A stretch of DNA of 64,000 nucleotides from Oribacterium sp. NK2B42 (GCF_000424445.1 NZ_AUJX01000006.1:101313-165312), one strand, 5' to 3'; positions 24,871-34,493 are shown, counted from the first letter of the stretch. Notes: generated by a model from the letters alone, not told the origin. Numbers and translations are program-made.

Positions 24871-27800
24871 ATGCCACAGAGAACAGATATACACAAGATC
24901 CTTATCATAGGTTCAGGTCCCATCGTAATCGGACAGGCCTGTGAGTTCGACTATTCCGGAACCCAGGCCTGCAAAGCACTGAGAAGCCTTGGCTATGAGA
25001 TCGTTCTTGTCAACTCAAATCCTGCCACTATCATGACAGACCCCGAGATGGCTGACATTACATATATCGAACCCTTAAATGTCAACAGAGTCGAGCAGAT
25101 CATCGCAAAAGAGAGACCGGATGCATTGCTCCCTAACCTGGGCGGACAGTCAGGTCTCAACCTCTGCTCCGAACTTTATAAGGAAGGTATCCTTGACAAG
25201 TATGGTGTTAAGGTAATCGGAGTACAGGTGGATGCCATTGAGCGTGGCGAAGACCGTATCGAGTTTAAGGAAACCATGAACAAGCTCGGTGTGGACATGG
25301 CCAGAAGTGAGGTTGCCTACAGCGTTGAAGAAGCTCTTAAGATAGCTGATGAGCTCGGTTATCCTGTGGTTCTCCGTCCGGCCTATACCATGGGCGGCGC
25401 AGGCGGCGGTCTCGTTTACAACAGGGATGAGCTTAAGACAGTTTGTGCAAGAGGTCTTCAGGCCAGTCTCATCCATCAGGTTCTGGTAGAAGAATCCATT
25501 CTTGGATGGGAAGAACTGGAGCTTGAGGTTGTCCGCGATAAAGACAACAACATGATCACCATCTGCTTCATCGAAAATGTTGACCCCGTAGGCATTCACA
25601 CCGGTGACTCCTTCTGTACAGCACCTTTCCTTACCATTTCAAAGGATCTGCAGGATGAGCTCCAGAGACAGGCCTACAAGATCGTAGAGCATATCGGAGT
25701 TATCGGCGGCACCAATGTTCAGTTCGCCCACGATCCGGTTTCAGACAGAATAGTAGTTATCGAGATCAATCCCAGAACCTCCAGATCATCAGCTCTTGCT
25801 TCAAAGGCTACAGGTTTCCCCATCGCCCTTGTGTCTGCAAAGCTGGCAACAGGTCTCACCTTAAGCGAGCTTCCCTGCGGAAAATACGGAACTCTCGACA
25901 AATACGTTCCCGACGGAGATTACGTGGTTGTCAAGTTTGCACGCTGGGCTTTTGAAAAGTTCAAGGGTGTTGAAGATAAGCTGGGCACACAGATGCGTGC
26001 CGTAGGCGAGGTCATGAGTATCGGAAAGAACTATAAGGAAGCTTTCCAGAAGGCCATCCGTTCTCTCGAGAAAGACCGCTTCGGCCTTGGTTTTGTAAAG
26101 AATTTCAATGAGCTTACAAAGGATGAGCTCCTTAAGCTCCTTATCACACCCTCAAGCGAAAGACATTTCATCATGTATGAAGCCCTTCGTAAGGGTGCAA
26201 CCGTGGATGAGATCTTCGAGCTTACAAAGGTCAAGAAATACTTCATCGAACAGATGAAAGAGCTGGTGGAGGAAGAAGAGGAGCTTCTTAAAAACAAGGG
26301 TAATGTTCCTTCCGACGAGGCACTCACTCAGGCTAAAAAGGATGGCTTCTCAGATAAGTATCTTGCGAAGATCCTGGAGATTTCCGAAGACGATATCAGA
26401 AACCGCCGTGAAGCAATCGGCGTTACGGAAAACTGGGATTCCGTGCATGTAAGCGGAACAGAAGACAGCTCTTACTACTACAGCACCTACATCGGACAGG
26501 ACAATGACAAGGTAAGCACTGACCGCCCGAAGGTAATGATCCTTGGCGGCGGACCCAACCGTATCGGACAGGGTATCGAGTTCGACTACTGCTGTGTACA
26601 CGCTGCCCAGTCTCTGAAAAAGCTTGGCTTTGAGACCATCATAGTAAACTGCAATCCCGAGACCGTGTCTACAGACTATGACACCTCTGACAAGCTTTAC
26701 TTCGAGCCCCTCACCCTTGAGGACGTTCTCAGCATTTACAGGAAGGAAAATCCTGTTGGTGTCATCGCCCAGTTCGGAGGACAGACACCGCTTAATCTTG
26801 CTGACAGCCTGAAGAAAAACGGCGTAAAAATCCTGGGAACAACTCCGGAAGTCATTGACCTTGCGGAGGACCGCGATCTTTTCCGCGCAATGATGGATAA
26901 GCTTGGCATTCCGATGCCTGAAGCCGGCATGGCTACCACTGTTGAGGAAGCATTAGACAATGCCCACAAAATCGGATATCCCGTCATGGTTCGTCCTTCC
27001 TTCGTACTTGGCGGCCGCGGCATGGAAGTGGTATACGACGACGAAAGTCTCCGCGACTATATGAGTGCTGCCATCGGAGTCACCCCGGACAGGCCTATCC
27101 TCATCGACCGTTTCCTTAACAACGCCATGGAGTGTGAGGCCGATGCCATCAGTGATGGTGTTAATGCTTATGTTCCGGCTGTTATGGAGCACATCGAGCT
27201 TGCAGGTATACATTCAGGTGACTCAGCCTGCATCGTGCCTTCAAAGCACATTCCGGAGGATAATCTGGAGACCATAAAGGAATACACAAGAAAGATTGCG
27301 GAAGAGATGCATGTTGTGGGACTTATGAACATGCAGTACGCTATTGAAAACGGAAAGGTATATGTTATCGAGGCAAACCCGAGAGCTTCAAGAACCGTAC
27401 CTCTGGTTTCAAAGGTCTGCGGAATAAGCATGGTTCCTATCGCCGTGGATATCATCACCGGAGAGCTAACCGGAAGACCTTCACCGGTACCTGCATTAAC
27501 CGACAAAACTATTCCATATTACGGTGTGAAGGAGGCTGTGTTCCCATTCAACATGTTCCCTGAAGTTGATCCTATCCTCGGACCTGAGATGCGTTCAACG
27601 GGAGAGGTGTTGGGACTTGCGAAGACTACAGGTGAAGCTTTCTTTAAGGCGGAGGAAGCTGCCAAATCAGAGCTTCCTACCAAGGGCACAGTTCTTATTT
27701 CCCTTAACACCAAGGATCATGCTTACGCAGCTGAGATAGCAGAGCTTTACTCAGCAGCAGGCTTCAATATCGTTGCAACAGAAAACACTCATAAGCTTAT

Positions 27801-28089
27801 AACCGACGCAGGAATACCTGCAGAAAAGGTTAAGAAGCTTTACGAGGGCCGTCCGAATATCATGGATCTCATCACAAACGGAAACATCGACCTTGTCATC
27901 AATTCACCTATCGGCAAGGACAGCGTCCACGATGACAGCTATCTTCGCAAGACTGCCATCAAGGCAAAGGTTCCGTACATCACCACTGTTGCTGCGGCAA
28001 AGGCTGCAGCCGAAGGCATCAAGTTCGTACAAGACAATGGCGATGACGGCATCATGTCACTCCAGGAATGGCATAAGTCTATACAGTAA
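24871..28089 (+). CDS. carB: Carbamoyl-phosphate synthase large subunit
   Basis: A 1072-residue enzyme subunit that makes carbamoyl phosphate from bicarbonate, ammonia (from the small subunit) and two ATP, feeding pyrimidine and arginine synthesis. Two homologous ATP-grasp halves are visible: IGSGPIVIGQACEFDYSGTQ near the start and LGGGPNRIGQGIEFDYCCVH about residue 555. Each is followed by glycine-rich loops (YTMGGAGGG, FVLGGRGMEV) and EINPR/EANPR motifs. The end is the MGS-like allosteric domain. Length matches the family. CGGAGGAATATAC precedes the ATG. No carA is adjacent, so the small subunit is elsewhere. A terminator separates it from the convergent symporter gene. Confidence 0.97.
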   Translation: MPQRTDIHKILIIGSGPIVIGQACEFDYSGTQACKALRSLGYEIVLVNSNPATIMTDPEMADITYIEPLNVNRVEQIIAKERPDALLPNLGGQSGLNLCSELYKEGILDKYGVKVIGVQVDAIERGEDRIEFKETMNKLGVDMARSEVAYSVEEALKIADELGYPVVLRPAYTMGGAGGGLVYNRDELKTVCARGLQASLIHQVLVEESILGWEELELEVVRDKDNNMITICFIENVDPVGIHTGDSFCTAPFLTISKDLQDELQRQAYKIVEHIGVIGGTNVQFAHDPVSDRIVVIEINPRTSRSSALASKATGFPIALVSAKLATGLTLSELPCGKYGTLDKYVPDGDYVVVKFARWAFEKFKGVEDKLGTQMRAVGEVMSIGKNYKEAFQKAIRSLEKDRFGLGFVKNFNELTKDELLKLLITPSSERHFIMYEALRKGATVDEIFELTKVKKYFIEQMKELVEEEEELLKNKGNVPSDEALTQAKKDGFSDKYLAKILEISEDDIRNRREAIGVTENWDSVHVSGTEDSSYYYSTYIGQDNDKVSTDRPKVMILGGGPNRIGQGIEFDYCCVHAAQSLKKLGFETIIVNCNPETVSTDYDTSDKLYFEPLTLEDVLSIYRKENPVGVIAQFGGQTPLNLADSLKKNGVKILGTTPEVIDLAEDRDLFRAMMDKLGIPMPEAGMATTVEEALDNAHKIGYPVMVRPSFVLGGRGMEVVYDDESLRDYMSAAIGVTPDRPILIDRFLNNAMECEADAISDGVNAYVPAVMEHIELAGIHSGDSACIVPSKHIPEDNLETIKEYTRKIAEEMHVVGLMNMQYAIENGKVYVIEANPRASRTVPLVSKVCGISMVPIAVDIITGELTGRPSPVPALTDKTIPYYGVKEAVFPFNMFPEVDPILGPEMRSTGEVLGLAKTTGEAFFKAEEAAKSELPTKGTVLISLNTKDHAYAAEIAELYSAAGFNIVATENTHKLITDAGIPAEKVKKLYEGRPNIMDLITNGNIDLVINSPIGKDSVHDDSYLRKTAIKAKVPYITTVAAAKAAAEGIKFVQDNGDDGIMSLQEWHKSIQ

Positions 28090-28094
28090 ATAAC

Positions 28095-28123
28095 AAGAGC
28101 CGGAGGGAAAACCTCCGGCTCTT
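28095..28123. terminator. Bidirectional terminator between carB and the symporter gene
   Basis: AAGAGCCGGAGG (28095-28106) pairs with CCTCCGGCTCTT (28112-28123). It lies between two convergent genes and could serve both, although T runs are weak. Confidence 0.7.
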
Positions 28124-28140
28124 ACTGTATATCTGTTATG

Positions 28141-29523
28141 CTATTTTTTTGCTTCTTTTTTGTCATCTGAATTCATCCTTGACATCTTGGCCACCTCGCC
28201 AGAAAGGGCGATGAGGCCTATGATGTTGGGAATAACCATAACTCCGTTGAAAAGATCCTGCATGTTCCATACAAGGTCAACCTTCAAAAGGGAACCTGCA
28301 AAGATAAATACTACGTCGATGACAGCGAAAGGAATGATTGCCTTCTTTCCAAAAAGGAAAGTGATGTTCTGTCTTGCAAAGAAGAACCATCCGATGATGG
28401 TCGAAAAGGCGAAGAACAGAAGACATATAGCGACGAACATCGGGCCGAAGCCGCCAAAACCTGTTGTGAAGGCAAGCTGTGCCACAGGGGTTCCTGTGAT
28501 ATCACCGGCATAAAGTACTTCCGTTCCGAGAACACCTGATGAAAGGATAACAAGAGCTGTCATTGTAAGAACGATAAATGTATCGATGAATACGCCAACC
28601 ATGGCAACTTCACCCTGCTCCTGAGGACGATTTACTATTGCAAGAGCATGTGCATGAGGTGTTGAACCCATACCTGCTTCGTTTGAGAAAAGTCCGCGGG
28701 CAACGCCGAGACGCATAACCTGACGAACAGCGATTCCGGCTCCGGCACCAACTACAGCCTGAGGCTGGAAAGCACCCCTGAAGATAGAAACGATGGCCGG
28801 GATAACATTCGCATGATTGATGATAAGCATTATCACTGAGGCTACTACATAGAGACCGGCCATGAAAGGGACAACCTTTTCGGTAAAGGAAGCGATACGG
28901 CTGATTCCGCCAACAAAGATAAATGCTGAAATAACGGCAACAAAGATACCAACTACCCACTTTGGCATTCCGAAGGCTGTAAAGAAAGCATCGCTTATGG
29001 AATTTGACTGGACCATATTTCCCATGATTCCCAGGGACAGGATAGTCATGACTGCGAAAAATACTGCAAGCACCTTTCCGACACTTCCCTTGAAGGCTTC
29101 CTGAATATAGTAAACCGGACCTCCGATTACTTCGCCGTTTTCATCTCTTGTTTTTGTTTTCTGGGCAAGAACCGCTTCTCCGTATATGGTAGCCATACCA
29201 AAGAAGGCAGCCAGCCACATCCAGAAGATTGCACCGGGGCCTCCGCCCACAATGGCAGTAGCGCAGCCTGCGATATTACCGGTTCCTACCTGGGCTGCAA
29301 TAGCGGTTGCCAATGCCTGAAATGAACTCATTCCGTCATTTTCACTGGCATTACCCTTAAGCGAAAAGTTTCCGAATACTCGATGCCATGCACTTGGAAA
29401 TCTTCGGATCTGAACAAAGCCTGTCTTTATTGAGAAAAACAATCCGTTTCCTATCAAAAGGAACAAAAGAACAAACCAGATTTTGTCATCCAAAAGAACG
29501 ATAATGTTGTTTAAGTTATCCAC
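28141..29523 (-). CDS. Alanine/glycine:cation symporter (AGCS family)
   Basis: A 460-residue sodium-coupled amino-acid carrier with about ten hydrophobic segments. FQALATAIAAQVGTGNIAGCATAI and GPGAIFWMWLAAFFGMATIYGEAVLA are AGCS signatures, and GLFSNEAGMGSTPHAHA is the conserved loop. It would import glycine or alanine. The start is GTG 29523, seven bases after AAGGGGGGAG. About 350 nt upstream, on the same strand, lies a tandem glycine riboswitch, which points to glycine as the regulating ligand and perhaps the substrate. Confidence 0.93.
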   Translation of the reverse strand: MDNLNNIIVLLDDKIWFVLLFLLIGNGLFFSIKTGFVQIRRFPSAWHRVFGNFSLKGNASENDGMSSFQALATAIAAQVGTGNIAGCATAIVGGGPGAIFWMWLAAFFGMATIYGEAVLAQKTKTRDENGEVIGGPVYYIQEAFKGSVGKVLAVFFAVMTILSLGIMGNMVQSNSISDAFFTAFGMPKWVVGIFVAVISAFIFVGGISRIASFTEKVVPFMAGLYVVASVIMLIINHANVIPAIVSIFRGAFQPQAVVGAGAGIAVRQVMRLGVARGLFSNEAGMGSTPHAHALAIVNRPQEQGEVAMVGVFIDTFIVLTMTALVILSSGVLGTEVLYAGDITGTPVAQLAFTTGFGGFGPMFVAICLLFFAFSTIIGWFFFARQNITFLFGKKAIIPFAVIDVVFIFAGSLLKVDLVWNMQDLFNGVMVIPNIIGLIALSGEVAKMSRMNSDDKKEAKK

Positions 29524-29869
29524 TGTGATACTCCCCCCTTAGAGCTGTCAGAAGCTTTAGATAAGCGTAAGAGCAGCTGAATGCTTAAACCTGCATCGAT
29601 GACAAATCATCGGTCAAACAGCAGCACCTGAAAAACGGCAATGCGGGATAATAAAACCAAAAACCTACGGAAATACAATTACAGAAACGTAACAGGAATA
29701 AACTCGTCGAACCCGAATCCGACCAAAAGATCATGCTGATAAGCACAAAGATTTTGAACATATTTGCAAACTCAGAAAACTGACTTTTCCAAACGAACGA
29801 TTATACATCCCATGATCAAAGCTTGGATGCATCCGTCAGATATCCACGTTTACAAATATAAAAAATTAA

Positions 29870-30060
29870 CCCTCTGTCCTTTTGCCTGAGAGATTGGGGC
29901 AGGATCAATGAATAATCCTGAGCCTTTGCACCTTCGGCACTCTAAAAGAGCTTCTCCAGAGTTCACTCCGTTATTAGTCTCCGTCCGTCACAGACTCCTG
30001 AGAGTTTTACTCCTTCGGCAGGTTATCATATCAAACAATTCAATGTCTATCTCCGGGATG
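29870..30060 (-). promoter_or_regulatory. Tandem glycine riboswitch
   Basis: Read on the minus strand, the second aptamer carries GAGTGCCGAAGGTGCAAAGG, CTCTCAGGCAAAAGGACAGA and the closing GAGGG. The first aptamer upstream has GCCGAAGGAGTAAAACTCTC and GACGGACGGAG, joined by a short linker (ACTAATAAC). This double arrangement is the known glycine riboswitch. A TATAAT near 30090-30095 could be its -10 box. A T-rich stretch follows aptamer 2 (about 29857). It should control the symporter gene, whose start lies about 350 nt downstream. Confidence 0.92.
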
Positions 30061-30195
30061 CTGTTTAAGCAAAACAGGAAATTATAACAACCACTTTTCT
30101 AATAACTTCTACGTATATTTATTTGCCCGATTAGCGTATCATCCGACTGCATATGCGTCAAGAAGGACCCCGATGCTATAATCAATAGATATAGC

Positions 30196-30228
30196 AAAGG
30201 CATATAAGCAAACGCTTATATGCCTTTT
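30196..30228. terminator. Terminator of the sensor GGDEF gene
   Basis: AAAGGCATATAAG, loop CAAACG, CTTATATGCCTTTT form a 13-bp stem, with T or A runs on both strands. It lies immediately downstream of the minus-strand GGDEF gene. Confidence 0.8.
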
Positions 30229-30230
30229 AG

Positions 30231-31931
30231 TTATGCTCTTTCAGCTTTCATTTCTTTTTTCTTTTTATACATATTTTCGTCAGCCATATTGAAAAGCTGA
30301 TCATAGGTCATGCCCTCAGGTGAAGTAACGGGATCGAAATCCGCTATGCCATAGGCAGCCGAAACCTTTACTTCTACGGGAATATCAGCTTTGGCTCTGA
30401 AATTCATTTCATTTTCAAGATATTCAAGTATATTATACCTTTCGTTATAGTCTCTTGATTCCGAAAGAAATACCACGAACTCATCCCCTCCTATACGGAA
30501 CATTGGACTGTTGATAAACTTTCCCGAAAAACATCCGCAGCAGTTTATGATATATTTATCCCCCATGGCATGACCGTAGGCATCATTTATGATCTTCAGA
30601 TTATTGATATCGATCACGATGATCGATAATGCCTTTTTTCTGTTTTTTATCGCATCTTTAACTGTTTTTATATACTCCTCATAAGCAGCCTTGCTTTTAA
30701 CACCGGTCAGAGGATCAATGTAGGCGATTCCCTTTATCTGTTCAACATAGCTCTTCAAAACCATTACGTTTTTGGAAAAGCTGACGGTGAGATCCCCGAT
30801 CTCATCATTGGACTCAGGACGCAGATCAACCTCCAGATCTCCTTCTGCGATCCTTGAGGCCGATATCCTCAGCTTTTGTATAGGTTTGATTATCCGGTAA
30901 ACCATATTCATGGTCAGCACGAAAAACAGCATACTTATAAGCAGGGCAGCAGCCACGATACGTGTAGTAAGCCTGCTTCTTTCCTCAAGAATAGACTTAA
31001 GGGGAGTAGTGAGGACCAGCTTCATATTATTATTAAGGCTTCTCCAGTTAAGCTTTCTTACTTCACCTCTGTACCCATATGTGATAAGTTTTTCATTCTT
31101 ATTCTCGGTTCTTATCTGCTGGGAGATCTTTGTAAAATCACTGTTGATAGACCCAAGATTCGTTCCCGCCTCCAAAAACTTATGATAAATGATGGTTCCT
31201 TTATTGCTTAAAAGGAAAGCCGCACTTCCTTCATAGGGCTGTATATTGTCTATATATTCAATGATGTCGGAAAAATCTATGTCCATTCCTATGGCGCCTA
31301 TAAAGGTTCCGCCTTTAAACAGAGGCTCAATATATGAAATCTTGTTTATATCCAGCTCAGGATCATATTTTACATTTGTCCATACACCTGCTTTTTGTTC
31401 TTTGGCTAGATAATACCAGCTGACCCTGGGGTCTTCCATACTATAATCCGAAATATTAACAGGCTCCACAAATGTAAAGGTTCCGCCGGCAACCGATTTC
31501 CTGTAACAAAAAGCATTATCTTCACTACAGATTTCAGGATCCAGCTGAAAATAATAACTGTAGATCCATTTGTCATTATCCACCAGGAAATTCAAAACAT
31601 GTCGCATTTCCAGAAGATAATTCTCTCTATAAAAAGCATCCTCAAGACTGCTTATATTAACAAGCTTTGTGGTGGCATATAAAGAACCTTCGTCTACACA
31701 TTCTGCCATATTTCTCAATGCGTTATTGAGATAATTAGCGGCATCGCTGACGGTAAGTTCCATAATTCTGGCCGAATCCTTATCCAGTATCGATACAGCA
31801 GAACCCAGTCCGACACCTCCGATGATAAGCGCCGTAAATAAAGTGCAGGCAAGTATAAGCGCTGCAAATTTAGTCTGTAATGATATGTATGGTCCCTGAC
31901 CTTTACTCATAACCTTTTCTATACTCCTCAT
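30231..31931 (-). CDS. Membrane sensor diguanylate cyclase (dCACHE-HAMP-GGDEF)
   Basis: A 566-residue c-di-GMP synthase. A transmembrane segment near residues 22-48 is followed by an extracellular dCACHE-like sensor (about 50-330; FVEPVNISDYSMEDPRVSWYY, GAIGMDIDFSDII). A second segment (VAAALLISMLFFVLTMNMVY) precedes a HAMP linker (RIIKPIQKLRISASRIAEGDLEVDL part). The C-terminal GGDEF domain has LTGVKSKAAYEEY and RIGGDEFVVFL, an intact catalytic motif. ATG 31931 lacks a good ribosome site, and Met8 could be the real start. It lies near the glycine riboswitch and a hexuronate block but shows no specific link to either. Confidence 0.88.
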   Translation of the reverse strand: MRSIEKVMSKGQGPYISLQTKFAALILACTLFTALIIGGVGLGSAVSILDKDSARIMELTVSDAANYLNNALRNMAECVDEGSLYATTKLVNISSLEDAFYRENYLLEMRHVLNFLVDNDKWIYSYYFQLDPEICSEDNAFCYRKSVAGGTFTFVEPVNISDYSMEDPRVSWYYLAKEQKAGVWTNVKYDPELDINKISYIEPLFKGGTFIGAIGMDIDFSDIIEYIDNIQPYEGSAAFLLSNKGTIIYHKFLEAGTNLGSINSDFTKISQQIRTENKNEKLITYGYRGEVRKLNWRSLNNNMKLVLTTPLKSILEERSRLTTRIVAAALLISMLFFVLTMNMVYRIIKPIQKLRISASRIAEGDLEVDLRPESNDEIGDLTVSFSKNVMVLKSYVEQIKGIAYIDPLTGVKSKAAYEEYIKTVKDAIKNRKKALSIIVIDINNLKIINDAYGHAMGDKYIINCCGCFSGKFINSPMFRIGGDEFVVFLSESRDYNERYNILEYLENEMNFRAKADIPVEVKVSAAYGIADFDPVTSPEGMTYDQLFNMADENMYKKKKEMKAERA

Positions 31932-32224
31932 TTATTAACGCTGTTTTTAGAGCCTTAATATCTGACATTCATATGTAAATCTGATTGGCTGTTAATGCAT
32001 ATTAATAAGCGGTTCCGCAGAGATCGATATGGATATAGCCCCGCCCGGTTCCGCTGTCTATGTACAAATTTTTGTCATCCCGGCGGTTTATGATATGTCC
32101 ATAACAAATAGAACCTTTAAGGATTTCAATGGACTGCTAAAAACGGCATACTTCTCCCGCCTGCTCATTTTATATATCGGAGAAAATGCTTATCTTATTA
32201 GTCTTATGAAGGAGGCAATTTAAA

Positions 32225-32335
32225 ATGTATTACGAAAATTACAGTGTTGTCGGAATAGTAAACGGACAGAAGATCAGATTCGCAACGGAAGAAGAGTACA
32301 ACGAGTATATAAGCTCAATGGAAGAAGATGATTGA
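32225..32335 (+). CDS. 36-residue small protein
   Basis: ATG 32225 follows a strong GAAGGAGG. The peptide starts MYYENYSVVGIVNGQKIRF and ends in an acidic tail (EEEYNEYISSMEEDD). It is soluble and acidic and has no hydrophobic segment. A hairpin lies right after the stop codon. I do not recognise it. The ideal ribosome site and clean frame argue for real translation. Confidence 0.6.
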   Translation: MYYENYSVVGIVNGQKIRFATEEEYNEYISSMEEDD

Positions 32336-32341
32336 AAAACA

Positions 32342-32362
32342 GGCTGCCTTTAAAAGGCAGCC
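32342..32362 (-). terminator. Terminator of the SDR gene
   Basis: GGCTGCCTT, TTAA, AAGGCAGCC form a tight hairpin. On the minus strand it is followed by TGTTTTTC, so it mainly serves the SDR gene; it also follows the small plus-strand ORF. Confidence 0.7.
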
Positions 32363-32389
32363 CGTTCATTACATATTTTTGATTATATC

Positions 32390-33163
32390 TTAGATACATG
32401 TATATCCGCCGTCAACCGGTATCATAACACCGTTAACATAGGTTGAGGCAGGTGATGCAAGGAAAAGAGTAGTGGTATCAAGCTCGCCTTCCTTACCGTA
32501 ACGCTCCATAGGGATAGCTCCCTTTGCGTACTCCTTGAACCAGTCGGAATCAAGTGTCTCCTGTGTGAGCGGTGTCCAGAAGTAACCCGGGCAGATGGCA
32601 TTAACCGTGATGCCGTACTTGCCCCACTCAGCAGCAAGTGCTCTGGTAAGGTTAACAACGCCACCCTTTGCAGCATGATATGGGCTTGCAGGTGCGATCT
32701 TATTTCCAACGAGACCGTACATTGAAGCTATATTGATGATACGTCCGTATCCGGCAGGAATCATAGCCTTCTTGGCAGCCGCACGTGCAACCTTGAAGGA
32801 ACCAAAGAGGTCAATGTTTACTTCATTGGCAAACTGATCATCTGTGATATCTTCAGCAGGAGCAACAGCACCTGTTCCTGCGTTGTTGATAACGATATCG
32901 ATCTTTCCGAATTTCTCAAGAACCTTGTCTATCATACCTTCAACCATTTCGGTATCAGTGATATCACATCTTACAGGAAATGCTTCAACACCGTATTCCT
33001 TTGTGAGTTCCTTTGCCACTTCCTCAATCAATTCTTGACGACGGGCTACAGGAACGATAGTAGCACCCTGGTTTGCCAGTGCCTTTGCCATCTGAACTCC
33101 CAGTCCGGTTGAACAGCCTGTAACAATTGCAACATTTCCCTTTAAATCAAAATAATTTTTCAT
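32390..33163 (-). CDS. SDR oxidoreductase, probable sugar-acid dehydrogenase
   Basis: A 257-residue short-chain dehydrogenase. TGCSTGLG is the nucleotide-binding glycine motif, NNAG is present, and S...YHAAK gives the catalytic Ser-Tyr-Lys. The C-terminal part VNGVMIPVDGG is typical. Its best fits are KduD (2-deoxy-D-gluconate 3-dehydrogenase-like) and gluconate 5-dehydrogenase; the nearby uxuAB, eda and kduI genes favour a role in uronate or ketodeoxy-sugar reduction. I placed the start at 33163, preceded by AAAGAGGT, instead of 36 codons upstream. It has its own promoter at 33279-33307. Confidence 0.85.
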   Translation of the reverse strand: MKNYFDLKGNVAIVTGCSTGLGVQMAKALANQGATIVPVARRQELIEEVAKELTKEYGVEAFPVRCDITDTEMVEGMIDKVLEKFGKIDIVINNAGTGAVAPAEDITDDQFANEVNIDLFGSFKVARAAAKKAMIPAGYGRIINIASMYGLVGNKIAPASPYHAAKGGVVNLTRALAAEWGKYGITVNAICPGYFWTPLTQETLDSDWFKEYAKGAIPMERYGKEGELDTTTLFLASPASTYVNGVMIPVDGGYTCI

Positions 33164-33278
33164 GATCATACCTCTTTCCCGGTCAGCCAACGACCTATTA
33201 TTCCTTACACTTTTTTCAATATAAATGTTTAAAGGTTTCCAACAATTATTTGTCTGTTCCGAAACCTCCAACTTTTAT

Positions 33279-33307
33279 ATAATACAATTTTTTTGATAAT
33301 AGGTCAA
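33279..33307 (-). promoter_or_regulatory. Promoter of the SDR gene
   Basis: On the minus strand TTGACC (33307-33302), 17-bp spacer, TATTAT (33284-33279). The transcript would have a leader of about 110 nt. Confidence 0.7.
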
Positions 33308-33426
33308 TTTTAATAAAAAAAAGGACAAAAAATCATTTCTTTTATATAATATGCCGCTTTGTGAAAGTCCATCACCACTTTTGTGCCGTCACAAGACGGA
33401 AGATAGGCTATGGCACTTATGTCATA

Positions 33427-34140
33427 TTATGATTCAAAAAGAGTCTTAAATTCTTCGTTAGCGGACACTTTTTCCAGGGTATGGTTAATATTTCTGAAAT
33501 GATGTTTCAGTTCATCCTCTAGTGCCTGTCTGTCATGACTTTCGATAGCATCTGCAATTCGTTCATGCTGGGAAACAATATTTATGCTGTCATCATATTT
33601 CTGATCGTCGCTTCTTTCCACTCCGAGAGCAAAGCGTCTGGCTCTTATATAATGAATATCATATCTTCCGGTATGTTCCTGAACAAACTCCTTGTGCTGC
33701 AAATGATAAAAGAAATCATGGAACAGTGTATCTGCTTCCGTAAGTTTCTCCATTTCATTGAAGGAGATCATGGTTTTCTGATCATTGATCATGCCCTTAA
33801 GAAGAGGTACCAGCGGATCCAGCAGTCCGGCATCAAAAGCATCCAGAACCACTCTGGTTTCAAGAACTTCCCTTAGATATCTTACTTTTCTGACCTTATC
33901 AAGATTGATCTTACTTACAAAACTGCCCCTTTGAGGCTGGGATTCAAGAGCGCCTTCTATATTAAGACGTCTGACAGCTTCTCTTACAGGAATACGGCTG
34001 CAGTTAAACTGTTCAGCAAGACCAAGCTCACTGAGTTTCACCCCGGGACGAAGCTCCAGCGTCGCAATCCGGTTCCATAAATAATAGTGTATTTCCTCAG
34101 GCAATTTGGGAGTCTCAACCATGTTATTTTCTGTATTCAT
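33427..34140 (-). CDS. FCD-type GntR regulator, probable UxuR-like
   Basis: A 237-residue regulator. The N-terminal winged helix (LSELGLAEQFNCSRIPVREAVRRLNIEGALESQPQRGSFV part) is GntR type. The C-terminal all-helical part (TEADTLFHDFFYHLQHKEF...ESHDRQALEDELKHHFRNI) is the FCD ligand domain used for sugar acids. ATG 34140 has GAGGGGGATATT upstream. It is divergent from uxuA, with GTATAC-type operators between the two, so it most likely represses uxuAB and perhaps the neighbouring SDR gene, released by a uronate metabolite. The ligand is not evident. Confidence 0.85.
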   Translation of the reverse strand: MNTENNMVETPKLPEEIHYYLWNRIATLELRPGVKLSELGLAEQFNCSRIPVREAVRRLNIEGALESQPQRGSFVSKINLDKVRKVRYLREVLETRVVLDAFDAGLLDPLVPLLKGMINDQKTMISFNEMEKLTEADTLFHDFFYHLQHKEFVQEHTGRYDIHYIRARRFALGVERSDDQKYDDSINIVSQHERIADAIESHDRQALEDELKHHFRNINHTLEKVSANEEFKTLFES

Positions 34141-34156
34141 AATATCCCCCTCAAAC

Positions 34157-34166
34157 TTGTATACAA
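34157..34166. promoter_or_regulatory. GTATAC-type operator near the regulator start
   Basis: TTGTATACAA is a perfect 10-bp palindrome in the leader of the regulator gene. It shares GTATAC with a site at 34229-34238 (TAGTATACAT) and one at 34427-34436. The pattern resembles UxuR/ExuR sites (TGGTATACCA). Confidence 0.5.
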
Positions 34167-34228
34167 TCACAAGATAAAAATAAATCAATTCCGGATTTAA
34201 ATCAAGTCATAAAGCTAAATTCCGGTTG

Positions 34229-34238
34229 TAGTATACAT
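34229..34238. promoter_or_regulatory. GTATAC-type operator in the divergent region
   Basis: TAGTATACAT is the second of three GTATAC sites between the GntR gene and uxuA. Confidence 0.4.
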
Positions 34239-34382
34239 TTGTAATCGTTATTTTACCAAATCTTCATGCACCTATGGCAGATTTATCGAAAATCCTGGTA
34301 CCAGCTTTTCCATGTGCAGTATTTATGCTGGCTTTTCATAGTATTTTAATATAATACCGATTATTTGATTATGATTTTTTTA

Positions 34383-34436
34383 TTGACATTTTTCCCGAAA
34401 AGGATTACTATTGCATCATCAAAAACTGGTATACAC
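34383..34436 (+). promoter_or_regulatory. uxuA promoter with overlapping operator
   Basis: TTGACA (34383-34388), 17-bp spacer, TACTAT (34406-34411) is a good sigmaA promoter. TGGTATACAC (34427-34436) lies just after the predicted start, so a repressor bound there would block transcription. Confidence 0.65.
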
Positions 34437-34493
34437 TTTGAGGACCTTTTATTCCTCAATTATCAAAGCATTATTCAAAAGGAGATTTTTATT

